Below are positions 46,555-55,948 of a stretch of 64,000 bases of DNA, in pieces. The translations under genes and the position numbers were made by a program. Within the stretch, counting starts at the first letter, position 1; each line of letters opens with the position of its first letter. The notes under the pieces are model-generated. The model was not told the DNA's origin and made no database searches. It worked only from the letters and a program-made list of their open reading frames with translations. This stretch comes from Planococcus halocryophilus (GTDB taxonomy: Bacteria > Bacillota > Bacilli > Bacillales_A > Planococcaceae). The stretch spans positions 3,320,001-3,384,000 of the forward strand of contig NZ_CP016537.2 in assembly GCF_001687585.2 (NCBI RefSeq), in the 5' to 3' direction.

Positions 46555-47124
46555 ATGTCATTAATCGGGAAAGAAATCCAACCATTTAAAGCTTCAGCAT
46601 ACCAGGCTGGGAGCGGAGATTTTATCGAACTAACAGAAGAAAACCTAAAAGGTCAATGGAGTGTCGTATGCTTTTACCCAGCAGACTTTACATTTGTTTG
46701 CCCAACTGAGCTAGAAGATCTTCAAAACCAATACGCAACACTAAAAAGTTTAGGAGTTGAAGTGTACTCTGTGTCTACAGATACTCATTTCACGCACAAA
46801 GCTTGGCACGACCATTCAGATGCAATCGGCACGATTGAATACACAATGATTGGTGACCCGTCACAACGCATTTCTCGCGGCTTTGATGTACTTGATGAAG
46901 ATGCAGGTTTGGCACAACGTGGAACATTTATTTTGGATCCAGAAGGCATTGTTCAAGCTGCAGAAATTAACGCAGATGGCATCGGTCGTGATGCAAGCAC
47001 GCTTGTCGGCAAAATCAAAGCTGCACAATATGTACGCAACAACCCCGGCGAAGTTTGCCCGGCAAAATGGGAAGAAGGCAGCGAAACACTTAAGCCAAGT
47101 CTTGATCTTGTAGGTAAAATTTAA
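46555..47124 (+). CDS. ahpC: Alkyl hydroperoxide reductase subunit C (2-Cys peroxiredoxin)
   Basis: Reduces hydrogen peroxide and organic hydroperoxides in the cytoplasm. The 189-residue protein has the peroxidatic Cys49 in FTFVCPTE and the resolving Cys168 in GEVCPAKW, plus YPADFTF. AGGAGG precedes ATG at 46555. It is recycled by AhpF, encoded 12 bp downstream. A PerR-like box sits in its leader. Confidence 0.97.
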   Translation: MSLIGKEIQPFKASAYQAGSGDFIELTEENLKGQWSVVCFYPADFTFVCPTELEDLQNQYATLKSLGVEVYSVSTDTHFTHKAWHDHSDAIGTIEYTMIGDPSQRISRGFDVLDEDAGLAQRGTFILDPEGIVQAAEINADGIGRDASTLVGKIKAAQYVRNNPGEVCPAKWEEGSETLKPSLDLVGKI

Positions 47125-47136
47125 GGAGTGCAGGAC

Positions 47137-48684
47137 ATGATATTAGATACAGCAATAAAAGCTCAATTAGAACAGTATCTACAATTGCTTGAAAACGATG
47201 TGTTGTTAAAAGTCAGCGCAGGCACTGATAAAGTTTCTCGCGATATGATGGCATTGGTCGAAGAGGTATCTGCAATGTCTTCTCGTATTACTGTAGAGTA
47301 TGCAGAGCTTGAAAGAACGCCAAGCTTTAGCGTCAACCGCCCAGGACAAGACACTGGTGTTGTATTTGCCGGTATTCCTTTAGGGCATGAGTTTACGTCT
47401 CTGGTTCTTGCGTTATTGCAAGTGAGCGGACGTGCGCCAAAAGTTGAGCAAAAAGTAATCGATCAAATTCAAAGCATCCAAGGCTCGTATCATTTCGACT
47501 CCTACATTAGCTTGAGCTGCCAGAACTGTCCTGAAGTTGTTCAAGGGCTCAACTTAATGAGTATTCTCAACCCAAACATCACACACACAATGATTGATGG
47601 CGCGGTATACAAAGCAGAAGTTGAAAGCAAAGACATTATGGCCGTGCCTACTGTTTTCTTAAATGGGGAATCGTTCGGTAGCGGACGTATGACACTTGAA
47701 GAACTGTTAGCTAAACTCGGCAGCGCTCCAGATGCCTCCGAATTTGCGAACAAAGAACCGTATGACGTGCTTGTTGTCGGTGGCGGACCGGCTGGAGCTA
47801 GTGCTGCCATTTACGCGGCACGCAAAGGTATACGTACCGGCATTGTTGCTGAACGCTTTGGCGGTCAAGTCATGGATACGTTGAGTATCGAGAACTTCAT
47901 TAGTGTAAAAAAGACAGATGGCCCGAAATTTGCGGCAAGTCTTGAAGAACATGTGAAGGAATACGATATCGACGTTATGAACTTGCAACGCGCGAAAAAG
48001 TTGGAGAAAAAAGATTTTTTCGAGCTTGAACTTGAAAACGGTGCTGTCTTAAAAGGCAAAACGATTATTCTTTCAACAGGTGCACGTTGGCGCAATATTG
48101 GCGTGCCAGGTGAAGGGGAGTTTAAGAATAAAGGTGTCGCTTACTGTCCACATTGTGATGGTCCATTGTTTGCGGGCAAAGACGTAGCGGTTATCGGCGG
48201 CGGGAACTCCGGCGTCGAAGCAGCAATTGATCTCGCAGGTATCGTAAATCACGTGACTGTTCTGGAGTACAACTCAGAACTCAAAGCCGATTCTGTTTTA
48301 CAAGATCGGCTACGCAGCCTACCCAATGCAACAGTCATCACAAACGCTCGAACTCAAGAAATTACCGGCAAAGATAAAGTAAACGGCATTTCTTATCTCG
48401 ACCTTCAAACCGGAAACGTCAACCACATCGAATTAGCTGGCGTGTTTGTTCAAATCGGCCTTGTGCCGAATACAGACTGGCTAGGCGATTTGGTTGAACG
48501 CACACAGCATGGCGAAATCGTCATTGACCAACGTGGCGCTACCAACGTTTCAGGTGTATTTGGTGCGGGAGACTGCACCAACATTCCTTATAAACAAATC
48601 ATCATTTCAATGGGGTCTGGTGCAACTGCCTCACTGAGTGCTTTTGATCACCTTATTAGAAGTGAAGTTCCTGTTTTGGTTTAA
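47137..48684 (+). CDS. ahpF: Alkyl hydroperoxide reductase subunit F
   Basis: Flavoprotein passing electrons from NADH to AhpC, 515 residues. The N-terminal thioredoxin-like double domain (about 1-200) has the CQNC disulfide; the C-terminal thioredoxin-reductase-like part has the FAD motif VVGGGPAGASAAIYAARKG, the NAD motif VIGGGNSGVEAA and the redox pair CPHC. ATG at 47137 (MILDTAIKAQL) fits the family N-terminus and lies 8 nt after AAGGAG; the GTG at 47128 overlaps that site. Confidence 0.97.
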   Translation: MILDTAIKAQLEQYLQLLENDVLLKVSAGTDKVSRDMMALVEEVSAMSSRITVEYAELERTPSFSVNRPGQDTGVVFAGIPLGHEFTSLVLALLQVSGRAPKVEQKVIDQIQSIQGSYHFDSYISLSCQNCPEVVQGLNLMSILNPNITHTMIDGAVYKAEVESKDIMAVPTVFLNGESFGSGRMTLEELLAKLGSAPDASEFANKEPYDVLVVGGGPAGASAAIYAARKGIRTGIVAERFGGQVMDTLSIENFISVKKTDGPKFAASLEEHVKEYDIDVMNLQRAKKLEKKDFFELELENGAVLKGKTIILSTGARWRNIGVPGEGEFKNKGVAYCPHCDGPLFAGKDVAVIGGGNSGVEAAIDLAGIVNHVTVLEYNSELKADSVLQDRLRSLPNATVITNARTQEITGKDKVNGISYLDLQTGNVNHIELAGVFVQIGLVPNTDWLGDLVERTQHGEIVIDQRGATNVSGVFGAGDCTNIPYKQIIISMGSGATASLSAFDHLIRSEVPVLV

Positions 48685-48694
48685 TAACAAAGCA

Positions 48695-48742
48695 AAGGAC
48701 GGTAGACAACTCGAATAGATCGAGTTGTCTACCGTCCTTTTT
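48695..48742. terminator. Bidirectional terminator after ahpF
   Basis: Arms AAAGGACGGTAGACAACTCG and CGAGTTGTCTACCGTCCTTT form a near-perfect 20-bp stem between the convergent ahpF and HxlR-type genes. Confidence 0.95.
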
Positions 48743-48757
48743 AAGTTAGTTTTGATC

Positions 48758-49093
48758 TTAGTCTCCACTTATTTCAATATCATTTTCACTCGCATACTGC
48801 TTTGTCCAATCACATAAGTCATGTATCAACGGGATTAAGCTTTCTCCGTACGCTGTCATAGCATACTTAACCGGAACTGTTGCATATACTTTTCTAGATA
48901 TAATTTGGCTACTCTCTAACTCTTTGAGTTGCTCAGTAAGCACTTTTTGACTGATGTTCGGTATGCTTTTTTTAAGCTCACCAAACCGTTTACTGTCCTC
49001 AATCAAATACCAAAGGATCATCAGCTTCCACTTTCCACCGATCAAATCAATCGTCAGTCCTAACGAGCAAACATAGTTGTTTTTAACTGCCAT
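48758..49093 (-). CDS. HxlR-family transcriptional regulator
   Basis: A 111-residue winged-helix regulator: CSLGLTIDLIGGKWKLMILWYL, then the recognition region NISQKVLTEQLKELESSQII and the wing RKVYATVPVKYAMTAYG. A cysteine near residue 9 occupies the position that in redox-sensing members (YodB, HypR) reacts with oxidants or electrophiles. It is divergent from the VOC protein gene with 134 bp between, containing a candidate operator, so it probably regulates that gene. Confidence 0.92.
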   Translation of the reverse strand: MAVKNNYVCSLGLTIDLIGGKWKLMILWYLIEDSKRFGELKKSIPNISQKVLTEQLKELESSQIISRKVYATVPVKYAMTAYGESLIPLIHDLCDWTKQYASENDIEISGD

Positions 49094-49121
49094 TGTCTTT
49101 CTCCTTTTTCTCTTTCGTAGT

Positions 49122-49152
49122 CACTTTTTCGTAACTATACCACTAAAAAGTG
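49122..49152. promoter_or_regulatory. Inverted repeat, candidate HxlR-type operator
   Basis: CACTTTTT (49122-49129) and AAAAAGTG (49145-49152) form a perfect 8-bp inverted repeat around 15 bases that include GTAACTATAC. It lies just upstream of the -35 box of the VOC gene and within the leader of the regulator gene. Confidence 0.6.
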
Positions 49153-49157
49153 CCGTA

Positions 49158-49186
49158 TTGTTCTTTCGACGACTACTCTATATGAT
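49158..49186 (+). promoter_or_regulatory. Promoter of the VOC gene
   Basis: TTGTTC (49158-49163) and TATGAT (49181-49186) with a 17-bp spacer, about 42 bp before the start codon. Confidence 0.6.
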
Positions 49187-49227
49187 GAAACTTATCATGA
49201 CGATAAAAATAGACAGGAGCGATAAAT

Positions 49228-49722
49228 ATGGCATACCCAAGAGCATTTTCACACATCGGTTTATCCGTTACAGATTTAGATAAAGCCGTCACTTTTTATA
49301 AAGAAGTGATGGGTTGGTACGTTATTATGGAACCATCTGAGGTAAAAGAAGAAAATGATACGCCTATCGGACAAATGTGTATCGACGTTTTCGGCGCTGG
49401 TTGGGGAACTTTCCGGATTGCGCACATGTCGACATCTGATGGCACAGGTATTGAAATCTTCGAGTTTCCTAACAGCAAAAAACCGGAAAATAATTTTGAG
49501 TATTGGAAATCAGGCGTGTTCCATTTCTGCGTCCAGGATCCAGACGTAGAAGGATTGGTTAACAAAATAGTAGAACACGGTGGTAAGCAAAGAATGCCCA
49601 TTAGAGAGTATTATCCAAACGAAAAGCCTTATAGAATGTGCTATGTAGAAGATCCATTTGGCATTATCTTTGAAGTATATAGCCATAGTTATGAAATTAC
49701 GTACTCTTCAGGAGCCTATTAA
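49228..49722 (+). CDS. VOC-superfamily protein (glyoxalase/dioxygenase fold)
   Basis: A 164-residue protein of the vicinal oxygen chelate superfamily. Metal-binding candidates are the early histidine in FSHIGLSVTDLDKA, the glutamate in GIEIFEFPN, the histidine in VFHFCVQD and the late glutamate in GIIFEVYSHS, the usual pattern of two paired beta-alpha-beta-beta-beta modules. Function could be glyoxalase-like detoxification or ring-cleaving dioxygenation; the redox-type HxlR regulator favours detoxification of a reactive electrophile. Ribosome binding site AGGAG, ATG at 49228. Confidence 0.85.
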   Translation: MAYPRAFSHIGLSVTDLDKAVTFYKEVMGWYVIMEPSEVKEENDTPIGQMCIDVFGAGWGTFRIAHMSTSDGTGIEIFEFPNSKKPENNFEYWKSGVFHFCVQDPDVEGLVNKIVEHGGKQRMPIREYYPNEKPYRMCYVEDPFGIIFEVYSHSYEITYSSGAY

Positions 49723-49729
49723 AAAGTTA

Positions 49730-49772
49730 AACGTAACGCCCCATTGCGAAATGCAATGGGGCGTTACGCTTT
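49730..49772. terminator. Bidirectional terminator
   Basis: Arms CGTAACGCCCCATTGC and GCAATGGGGCGTTACG form a perfect 16-bp stem with a 5-nt loop between the convergent VOC and GGDEF genes. Confidence 0.93.
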
Positions 49773-49789
49773 TCATTTCGCAAAACAAG

Positions 49790-50902
49790 TTAGTTTCCAA
49801 TATAACTTGGACAAATTCGATTTCTTCCTGTTCGTTTTGCCGTATATAAACAGTCGTCGGCAACATCCACGATTTGCACTGTGTCGCTAACCGTTTCTGG
49901 ATATGTTGCCGCTCCAATGGAAACCGTTATATGGATTTTTTCTTTCGGTGAAATTTGAAACTTATGTTGCTCTACTGCTGTTCTTATACGCTCTGCTGTT
50001 TCTATTGCATGTTGATGTGGACAATCTGGCAGGATGACGGAAAATTCCTCTCCCCCATTTCTAGAAACCACATCAAATGAGCGAGTACTGTTTTTCAACA
50101 CTTCCCCCAGCTCAATCAAAATTTTATCACCAATCGGATGACCGTACGTATCGTTAACATGTTTAAAATGATCAATATCAATCATCAACAAAGACAATCT
50201 CTCGCCTTTCTCAGCAGCATTACTAATGAGCATATTCCAAACGCTATCGAATTGACGCACATTATTTAAACCGGTAAGAAAGTCAGTAGTAGAGTCTTTT
50301 TCATATTTCATCAATAAATATTGTGTTTTCCGTATGTATCCGACAAATACAACAGAGGTCAGTCCACCTATTGTCGAAACCAGCCAGTATGAAAAGATTA
50401 AGCTTTTTAAAACCGTAACGTCTTTCACTAAATATGAAATGACAATACTAAATACAATATTCGAAAAAATAATCATGAAAAAGCTTTGTTTGTATGCATT
50501 CTTCTTAAAATCAGCACTTTTACATAATTTATGAATGACGACGAAACCTAAAATTAAAATGGTCATTAAAATCATGGCTGCAATCGCAGATGTTGTAAAT
50601 CCAAATATAAACCTAGTTAAAATAATTAAAATTGCACTAATAACAGCTTGAGGCACTCCTATAAAGATAATCAACAACATAACAGGTAAAAATCGCAAGT
50701 CAACCATTGTTTCTGTTGTTACTTGGATGGAAAAAAACATTAACAAATAGCCTAATAACCCTCCTGCAAAACCGTCTATTAACATTGAGACGATGCGATT
50801 TTCCCGCTCTAATTTAAGCTTCATTCTAATTTGCAAATAGATAAAAATTAGCGAAACCATTATACAAAGATTTACAAATAAATCAGTCAATATCATCGAC
50901 AA
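49790..50902 (-). CDS. Membrane diguanylate cyclase (5TMR-LYT-like plus GGDEF)
   Basis: A protein of 370 residues that should make cyclic di-GMP. The N-terminal half has about five to six membrane segments resembling the 5TMR-LYT module of DgcK. The C-terminal GGDEF domain is complete: MIDIDHFKHVNDTYGH, the active-site NGGEEF and an RSFD allosteric inhibitory site five residues before it. The likely start is TTG at 50902, 6 nt after GGGAGG; ATG at 50896 is 12 nt away, and the frame extending to 50932 starts upstream of that ribosome binding site. No partner gene adjoins it. Confidence 0.9.
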   Translation of the reverse strand: MSMILTDLFVNLCIMVSLIFIYLQIRMKLKLERENRIVSMLIDGFAGGLLGYLLMFFSIQVTTETMVDLRFLPVMLLIIFIGVPQAVISAILIILTRFIFGFTTSAIAAMILMTILILGFVVIHKLCKSADFKKNAYKQSFFMIIFSNIVFSIVISYLVKDVTVLKSLIFSYWLVSTIGGLTSVVFVGYIRKTQYLLMKYEKDSTTDFLTGLNNVRQFDSVWNMLISNAAEKGERLSLLMIDIDHFKHVNDTYGHPIGDKILIELGEVLKNSTRSFDVVSRNGGEEFSVILPDCPHQHAIETAERIRTAVEQHKFQISPKEKIHITVSIGAATYPETVSDTVQIVDVADDCLYTAKRTGRNRICPSYIGN

Positions 50903-51447
50903 AATAATCCTCCCTAATATCCTCAAATCCATATTTAATAATTCTTACTAAGCCAGACCTTATCCTAAAAAACATATAGCGATTCAGAGAAGGTAAAAAT
51001 GGTTAAATAATCTCTAGTACAGCTCAGCCTCTTAACTTATTTGAACTCGTTACTTGAACTAAAATTGCTATACAAAAAGAACCAATAATGTCACTATATA
51101 TAAAATTTCGTTAGCCAAAACAACCCAATAATTCAAAAAACTAAAATGCATTGGGCTATTTAACTTTTCAAAAAAATGATTTCTCACTAATTATTTTAAA
51201 CTATTTGTCTCTATCACGATACTCCATACCTCTTTCTTTTACATATATTGCACATTATTAGAATCTATTGATTAAGTTAAATTTTATTATAGAAGACTAT
51301 TAAGCTTAGGATTCACTTATTAAGTGTGAAAATCTTAGTTGTAGCAACACCTTTGAAATCTTTAATATTAAATAGGAAAGTTAATTCATTTTAGTTCAAC
51401 GTATTTCATCTTAACAGCGCGGAAATTACATTTCCCGAAAAAAACCC
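50903..51447. other. Intergenic stretch without recognised genes
   Basis: About 545 AT-rich bases between the GGDEF gene and the rsbQ remnant. The promoter of the GGDEF gene must lie at its left end. A weak inverted repeat (CCCAAT/ATTGGG, about 51122-51162) is the only structure noted; no ORF with a ribosome binding site was found. Confidence 0.4.
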
Positions 51448-51712
51448 ATGCTATTTGCGTCTGGATTTGGCTGCGATCAACCTGCTTGGAGTTTAACCTC
51501 CAAATCATTTAAAAAAGATTATCAAGTTATTTTATTTGATTTTGTGGGACTTGGACTTTCAGATGTTAAGATATATGATTCTGATAAATACAGTAAACTT
51601 TCCGGGTACGTACAAGATGTATTTGATGTGTGTTCAGCATTAAATTGAACCGACGTTATATTAGTTGGCCATTCTGTGGGGGACCACAATTGGGATGCTT
51701 GCTTTTCCACCG
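51448..51712 (+). pseudogene. Remnant of an RsbQ-like alpha/beta hydrolase
   Basis: The frame at 51448 reads MLFASGFGCDQPAWS, then VILFDFVGLGLSDVKIYDSDKYSKLSGYVQDVFDVCSALN, which follows B. subtilis RsbQ closely. A TGA (51646-51648) interrupts, probably from a tryptophan codon, and the frame resumes with TDVILVGHSVG, the nucleophile elbow. A frame change then leads to IGMLA and homology stops; about two thirds of the protein, with the catalytic acid and histidine, is missing, as is the normal N-terminus. RsbQ acts with the phosphatase RsbP in sigma-B energy-stress signalling; no rsbP is in view. Confidence 0.85.
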
Positions 51713-51761
51713 ATAACTGGTTGATTTAAAATAAAAAAATGCTTGAAGTTCAAGCGTTTAA

Positions 51762-51805
51762 GGCTGGAGATAAACTCGAATCCTCCGAGTGTCTACAGCC
51801 TTTTT
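51762..51805 (+). terminator. Terminator-like hairpin
   Basis: Imperfect arms from GGCTGGAGATAAACTCG and CGAGTGTCTACAGCC with a T5 tail. It may have ended the lost rsbQ transcript. A small palindrome (CTTGAAGTTCAAG, about 51742-51754) lies just before it. Confidence 0.7.
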
Positions 51806-51949
51806 GGTATTGAAAATGATTACTCTAGTCGCTAGTGTGTAGTAGATAAGTGAAGCAGGAAAATTGACTCTCATCTCTCGTTTTTGTTATGGTTCTCAGT
51901 ACCAATCGGGAGACATTAAAATGTTTCCGATAAAATAGGAGGCTCTTAC

Positions 51950-52885
51950 ATGAAAGCAATTGTTATTGATCAATATGGAGAAAAAAACGTATTAACAGAA
52001 AGAGAAGTCGAAAAACCATCTATTCAAGAAGACCAAGTACTTGTTGAAATTCACGCAACATCTATTAATCCAATCGATTGGAAAGTACGTGCCGGATACC
52101 TTAAAGACATGCTGCCATTTGAATTTCCAATCATCCTTGGATGGGATGCAGCAGGAATCATTGTAGAAAAAGGAAGCAATGTAACAAACTTTGAAATTGG
52201 AGAGCGCGTCTTTACTAGACCCGCAACGACAAACCAAGGAACATATGCGGAATACGTGCCAGTAGATGAGAATTTGCTTGCTAAAATGCCAGCTTCAATG
52301 AGCTTCGAAGAAGCTGCTGCGATACCACTCGCTGGACTAACTGCTTGGCAATGTTTAGTTGACTTTGCAGGCGTGAAAAAAGACGATAAAGTTCTTATTC
52401 ATGCTGGAGCAGGTGGCGTGGGTAACTTTGCGATTCAAATCGCTAAATCTTTAGGTGCTTATGTGACAACAACAGCCAGTGAAAAAAATGAAGAGTTTGT
52501 AAAATCACTAGGTGCAGACCGCGTAATTAATTACAAAACAGAAGATTTCAGTGAAATGCTTGAGGATTATGACTTTGTCTTAGATTCAATGGGTGGAGAA
52601 GTACAATCTAACAGCTACAAAGTATTAAAACCAAAAGGTAAACTCGTTTCAATTGCACAACCACCAAACGAAGAAGAAGCAAAACAATATGACGTTGAAG
52701 CAGCTTTCTTATGGCTAGACCCTAAGGGTGAGCAACTGCAAAAGCTAGCAGACATGTATGATGCTGGAGAACTAAAAGCAATCGTTGGAGAAACTTTTGC
52801 GTTTACTGAAGAATCTCTGCAAGAGGCACACGCGTTGAGCGAAACACACCATGCTCGTGGAAAAATTGTTATTACGTTAAAATAA
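51950..52885 (+). CDS. NADP-dependent quinone-oxidoreductase-like MDR protein
   Basis: A 311-residue medium-chain dehydrogenase/reductase without the catalytic zinc ligands. It has the GroES-like N-terminal domain (INPIDWKVRAGYLKDMLPFEFPIILGWDAAGI) and the nucleotide-binding motif HAGAGGVGNFAIQIAKSLGA; the C-terminal EAHALSETHHARGKIVI is typical of quinone or enal reductases. AGGAGG precedes ATG at 51950. It stands alone, with its own terminator. The natural substrate is unknown; detoxification of quinones or unsaturated carbonyls is likely. Confidence 0.9.
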   Translation: MKAIVIDQYGEKNVLTEREVEKPSIQEDQVLVEIHATSINPIDWKVRAGYLKDMLPFEFPIILGWDAAGIIVEKGSNVTNFEIGERVFTRPATTNQGTYAEYVPVDENLLAKMPASMSFEEAAAIPLAGLTAWQCLVDFAGVKKDDKVLIHAGAGGVGNFAIQIAKSLGAYVTTTASEKNEEFVKSLGADRVINYKTEDFSEMLEDYDFVLDSMGGEVQSNSYKVLKPKGKLVSIAQPPNEEEAKQYDVEAAFLWLDPKGEQLQKLADMYDAGELKAIVGETFAFTEESLQEAHALSETHHARGKIVITLK

Positions 52886-52902
52886 TTCTTTTAACACCCT
52901 TC

Positions 52903-52943
52903 AAAAAGCAGCGTCCGTCAATAGACGGATGCTGCTTTTTTCG
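52903..52943 (+). terminator. Terminator after the MDR gene
   Basis: Arms AAAAGCAGCGTCCGTC and GACGGATGCTGCTTTTTT with a 4-nt loop and T-run, 18 bp after the stop codon. Confidence 0.92.
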
Positions 52944-52962
52944 GTTGGGTGATCCTTCTTAT

Positions 52963-53378
52963 TTAACAAAATTCCATACCTATATGAGGGGGCGTACTCT
53001 CCGCTAGTTCTAATTGGTCCTCAGAGAGAAATGCTCCAACGGTTAATCCATGCCTCCAATGATGACTTTGACCGAGCGATTCACCATCAGCTAATTGTTT
53101 ACCGGCTTCATCATATAACACCAATCTCGCTCCATCTTGGTCATTGCTTAACGTTAAGACAATTTCTTTCGTTCCATTTTGATCCCCATCAATAATCGCA
53201 AAGCCACTTGCTTCTATATTGGTCTCCAAAAACACCATGATTATATCGAGTAGATGGTTGCGTTAGCACAAGGATTTGGTTTTTGTCATCCATTAACAAA
53301 TTTGAATCAGGAAGTGCATTAATCGCAACCCGATAGAATAACGAGCATCGCAAAAAGAAGTACAGGTAATTTAATCAT
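52963..53378 (-). pseudogene. Frameshifted small lipoprotein gene
   Basis: ATG at 53378 after AAAGGAG encodes MIKLPVLLFAMLVILSGCD, a clear lipoprotein signal with lipobox LSGC, and then stops. One frame over, ALPDSNLLMDDKNQILVLTQPS continues to YNHGVFGD, and a third frame gives NIEASGFAIIDGDQNGTKEIVLTLSNDQDG to the end at GMEFC. Two small indels in a once-continuous gene of about 135 codons explain this. The last part resembles FG-GAP/VCBS-like beta-repeat proteins (DGDQNGTKEIVL), but the family is not certain. Confidence 0.65.
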
Positions 53379-53421
53379 TTAGCCACTCCTTTTACTTGTG
53401 GACCATAATAAAAATCGAGCT

Positions 53422-53466
53422 AAAAAAATCCTGATCAGCCTTATTAAGGTTGATCAGGATTTTTTA
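53422..53466 (-). terminator. Terminator after katG
   Basis: Arms AAAAAATCCTGATCAGCC and GGTTGATCAGGATTTTTT pair around a short loop. The T-run applies on either strand, so it may also serve transcripts from the right-hand strand. Confidence 0.93.
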
Positions 53467-53469
53467 AAA

Positions 53470-55725
<2,256 letters not shown>

Positions 55726-55765
55726 TCATCAAAATCGATTACCGCTATGTGTTACTCGTGTAAAA

Positions 55766-55787
55766 ATAATTCTTACATTAGAATTAT
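55766..55787. promoter_or_regulatory. Perfect inverted repeat over the katG promoter, PerR-like
   Basis: ATAATTCT-TACATT-AGAATTAT is a perfect 8-bp dyad. TTAGAATTATACTAA at its right side matches the PerR consensus at 11 of 14 fixed positions and shares TTAGAAT with the ahpC box. It covers most of the -10 box. Confidence 0.55.
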
Positions 55788-55811
55788 ACTAAAGTAGAGG
55801 AGAGCTGAACA
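55783..55811 (-). promoter_or_regulatory. katG promoter
   Basis: On the minus strand TGTTCA (55806-55811), 17 bp, TATAAT (55783-55788), about 97 bp before the katG start codon. Confidence 0.65.
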
Positions 55812-55871
55812 GTAATAAGACTGTCAATTTAAAGCTATTTTTTCTAAAAAGCAAAACAGAACCCTAAAATA

Positions 55872-55922
55872 AAGTGATGGACCTAAAAAGTAAAGTTTCT
55901 ACCTTTTAGGTCCATCACTTTT
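55872..55922 (-). terminator. Terminator after the GGDEF-EAL gene
   Basis: Arms AAAGTGATGGACCTAAAA and TTTTAGGTCCATCACTTT form an 18-bp stem, 27 bp after the stop codon. Confidence 0.9.
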
Positions 55923-55948
55923 GCTAGGAACTTTTTGCATCGTAATGA

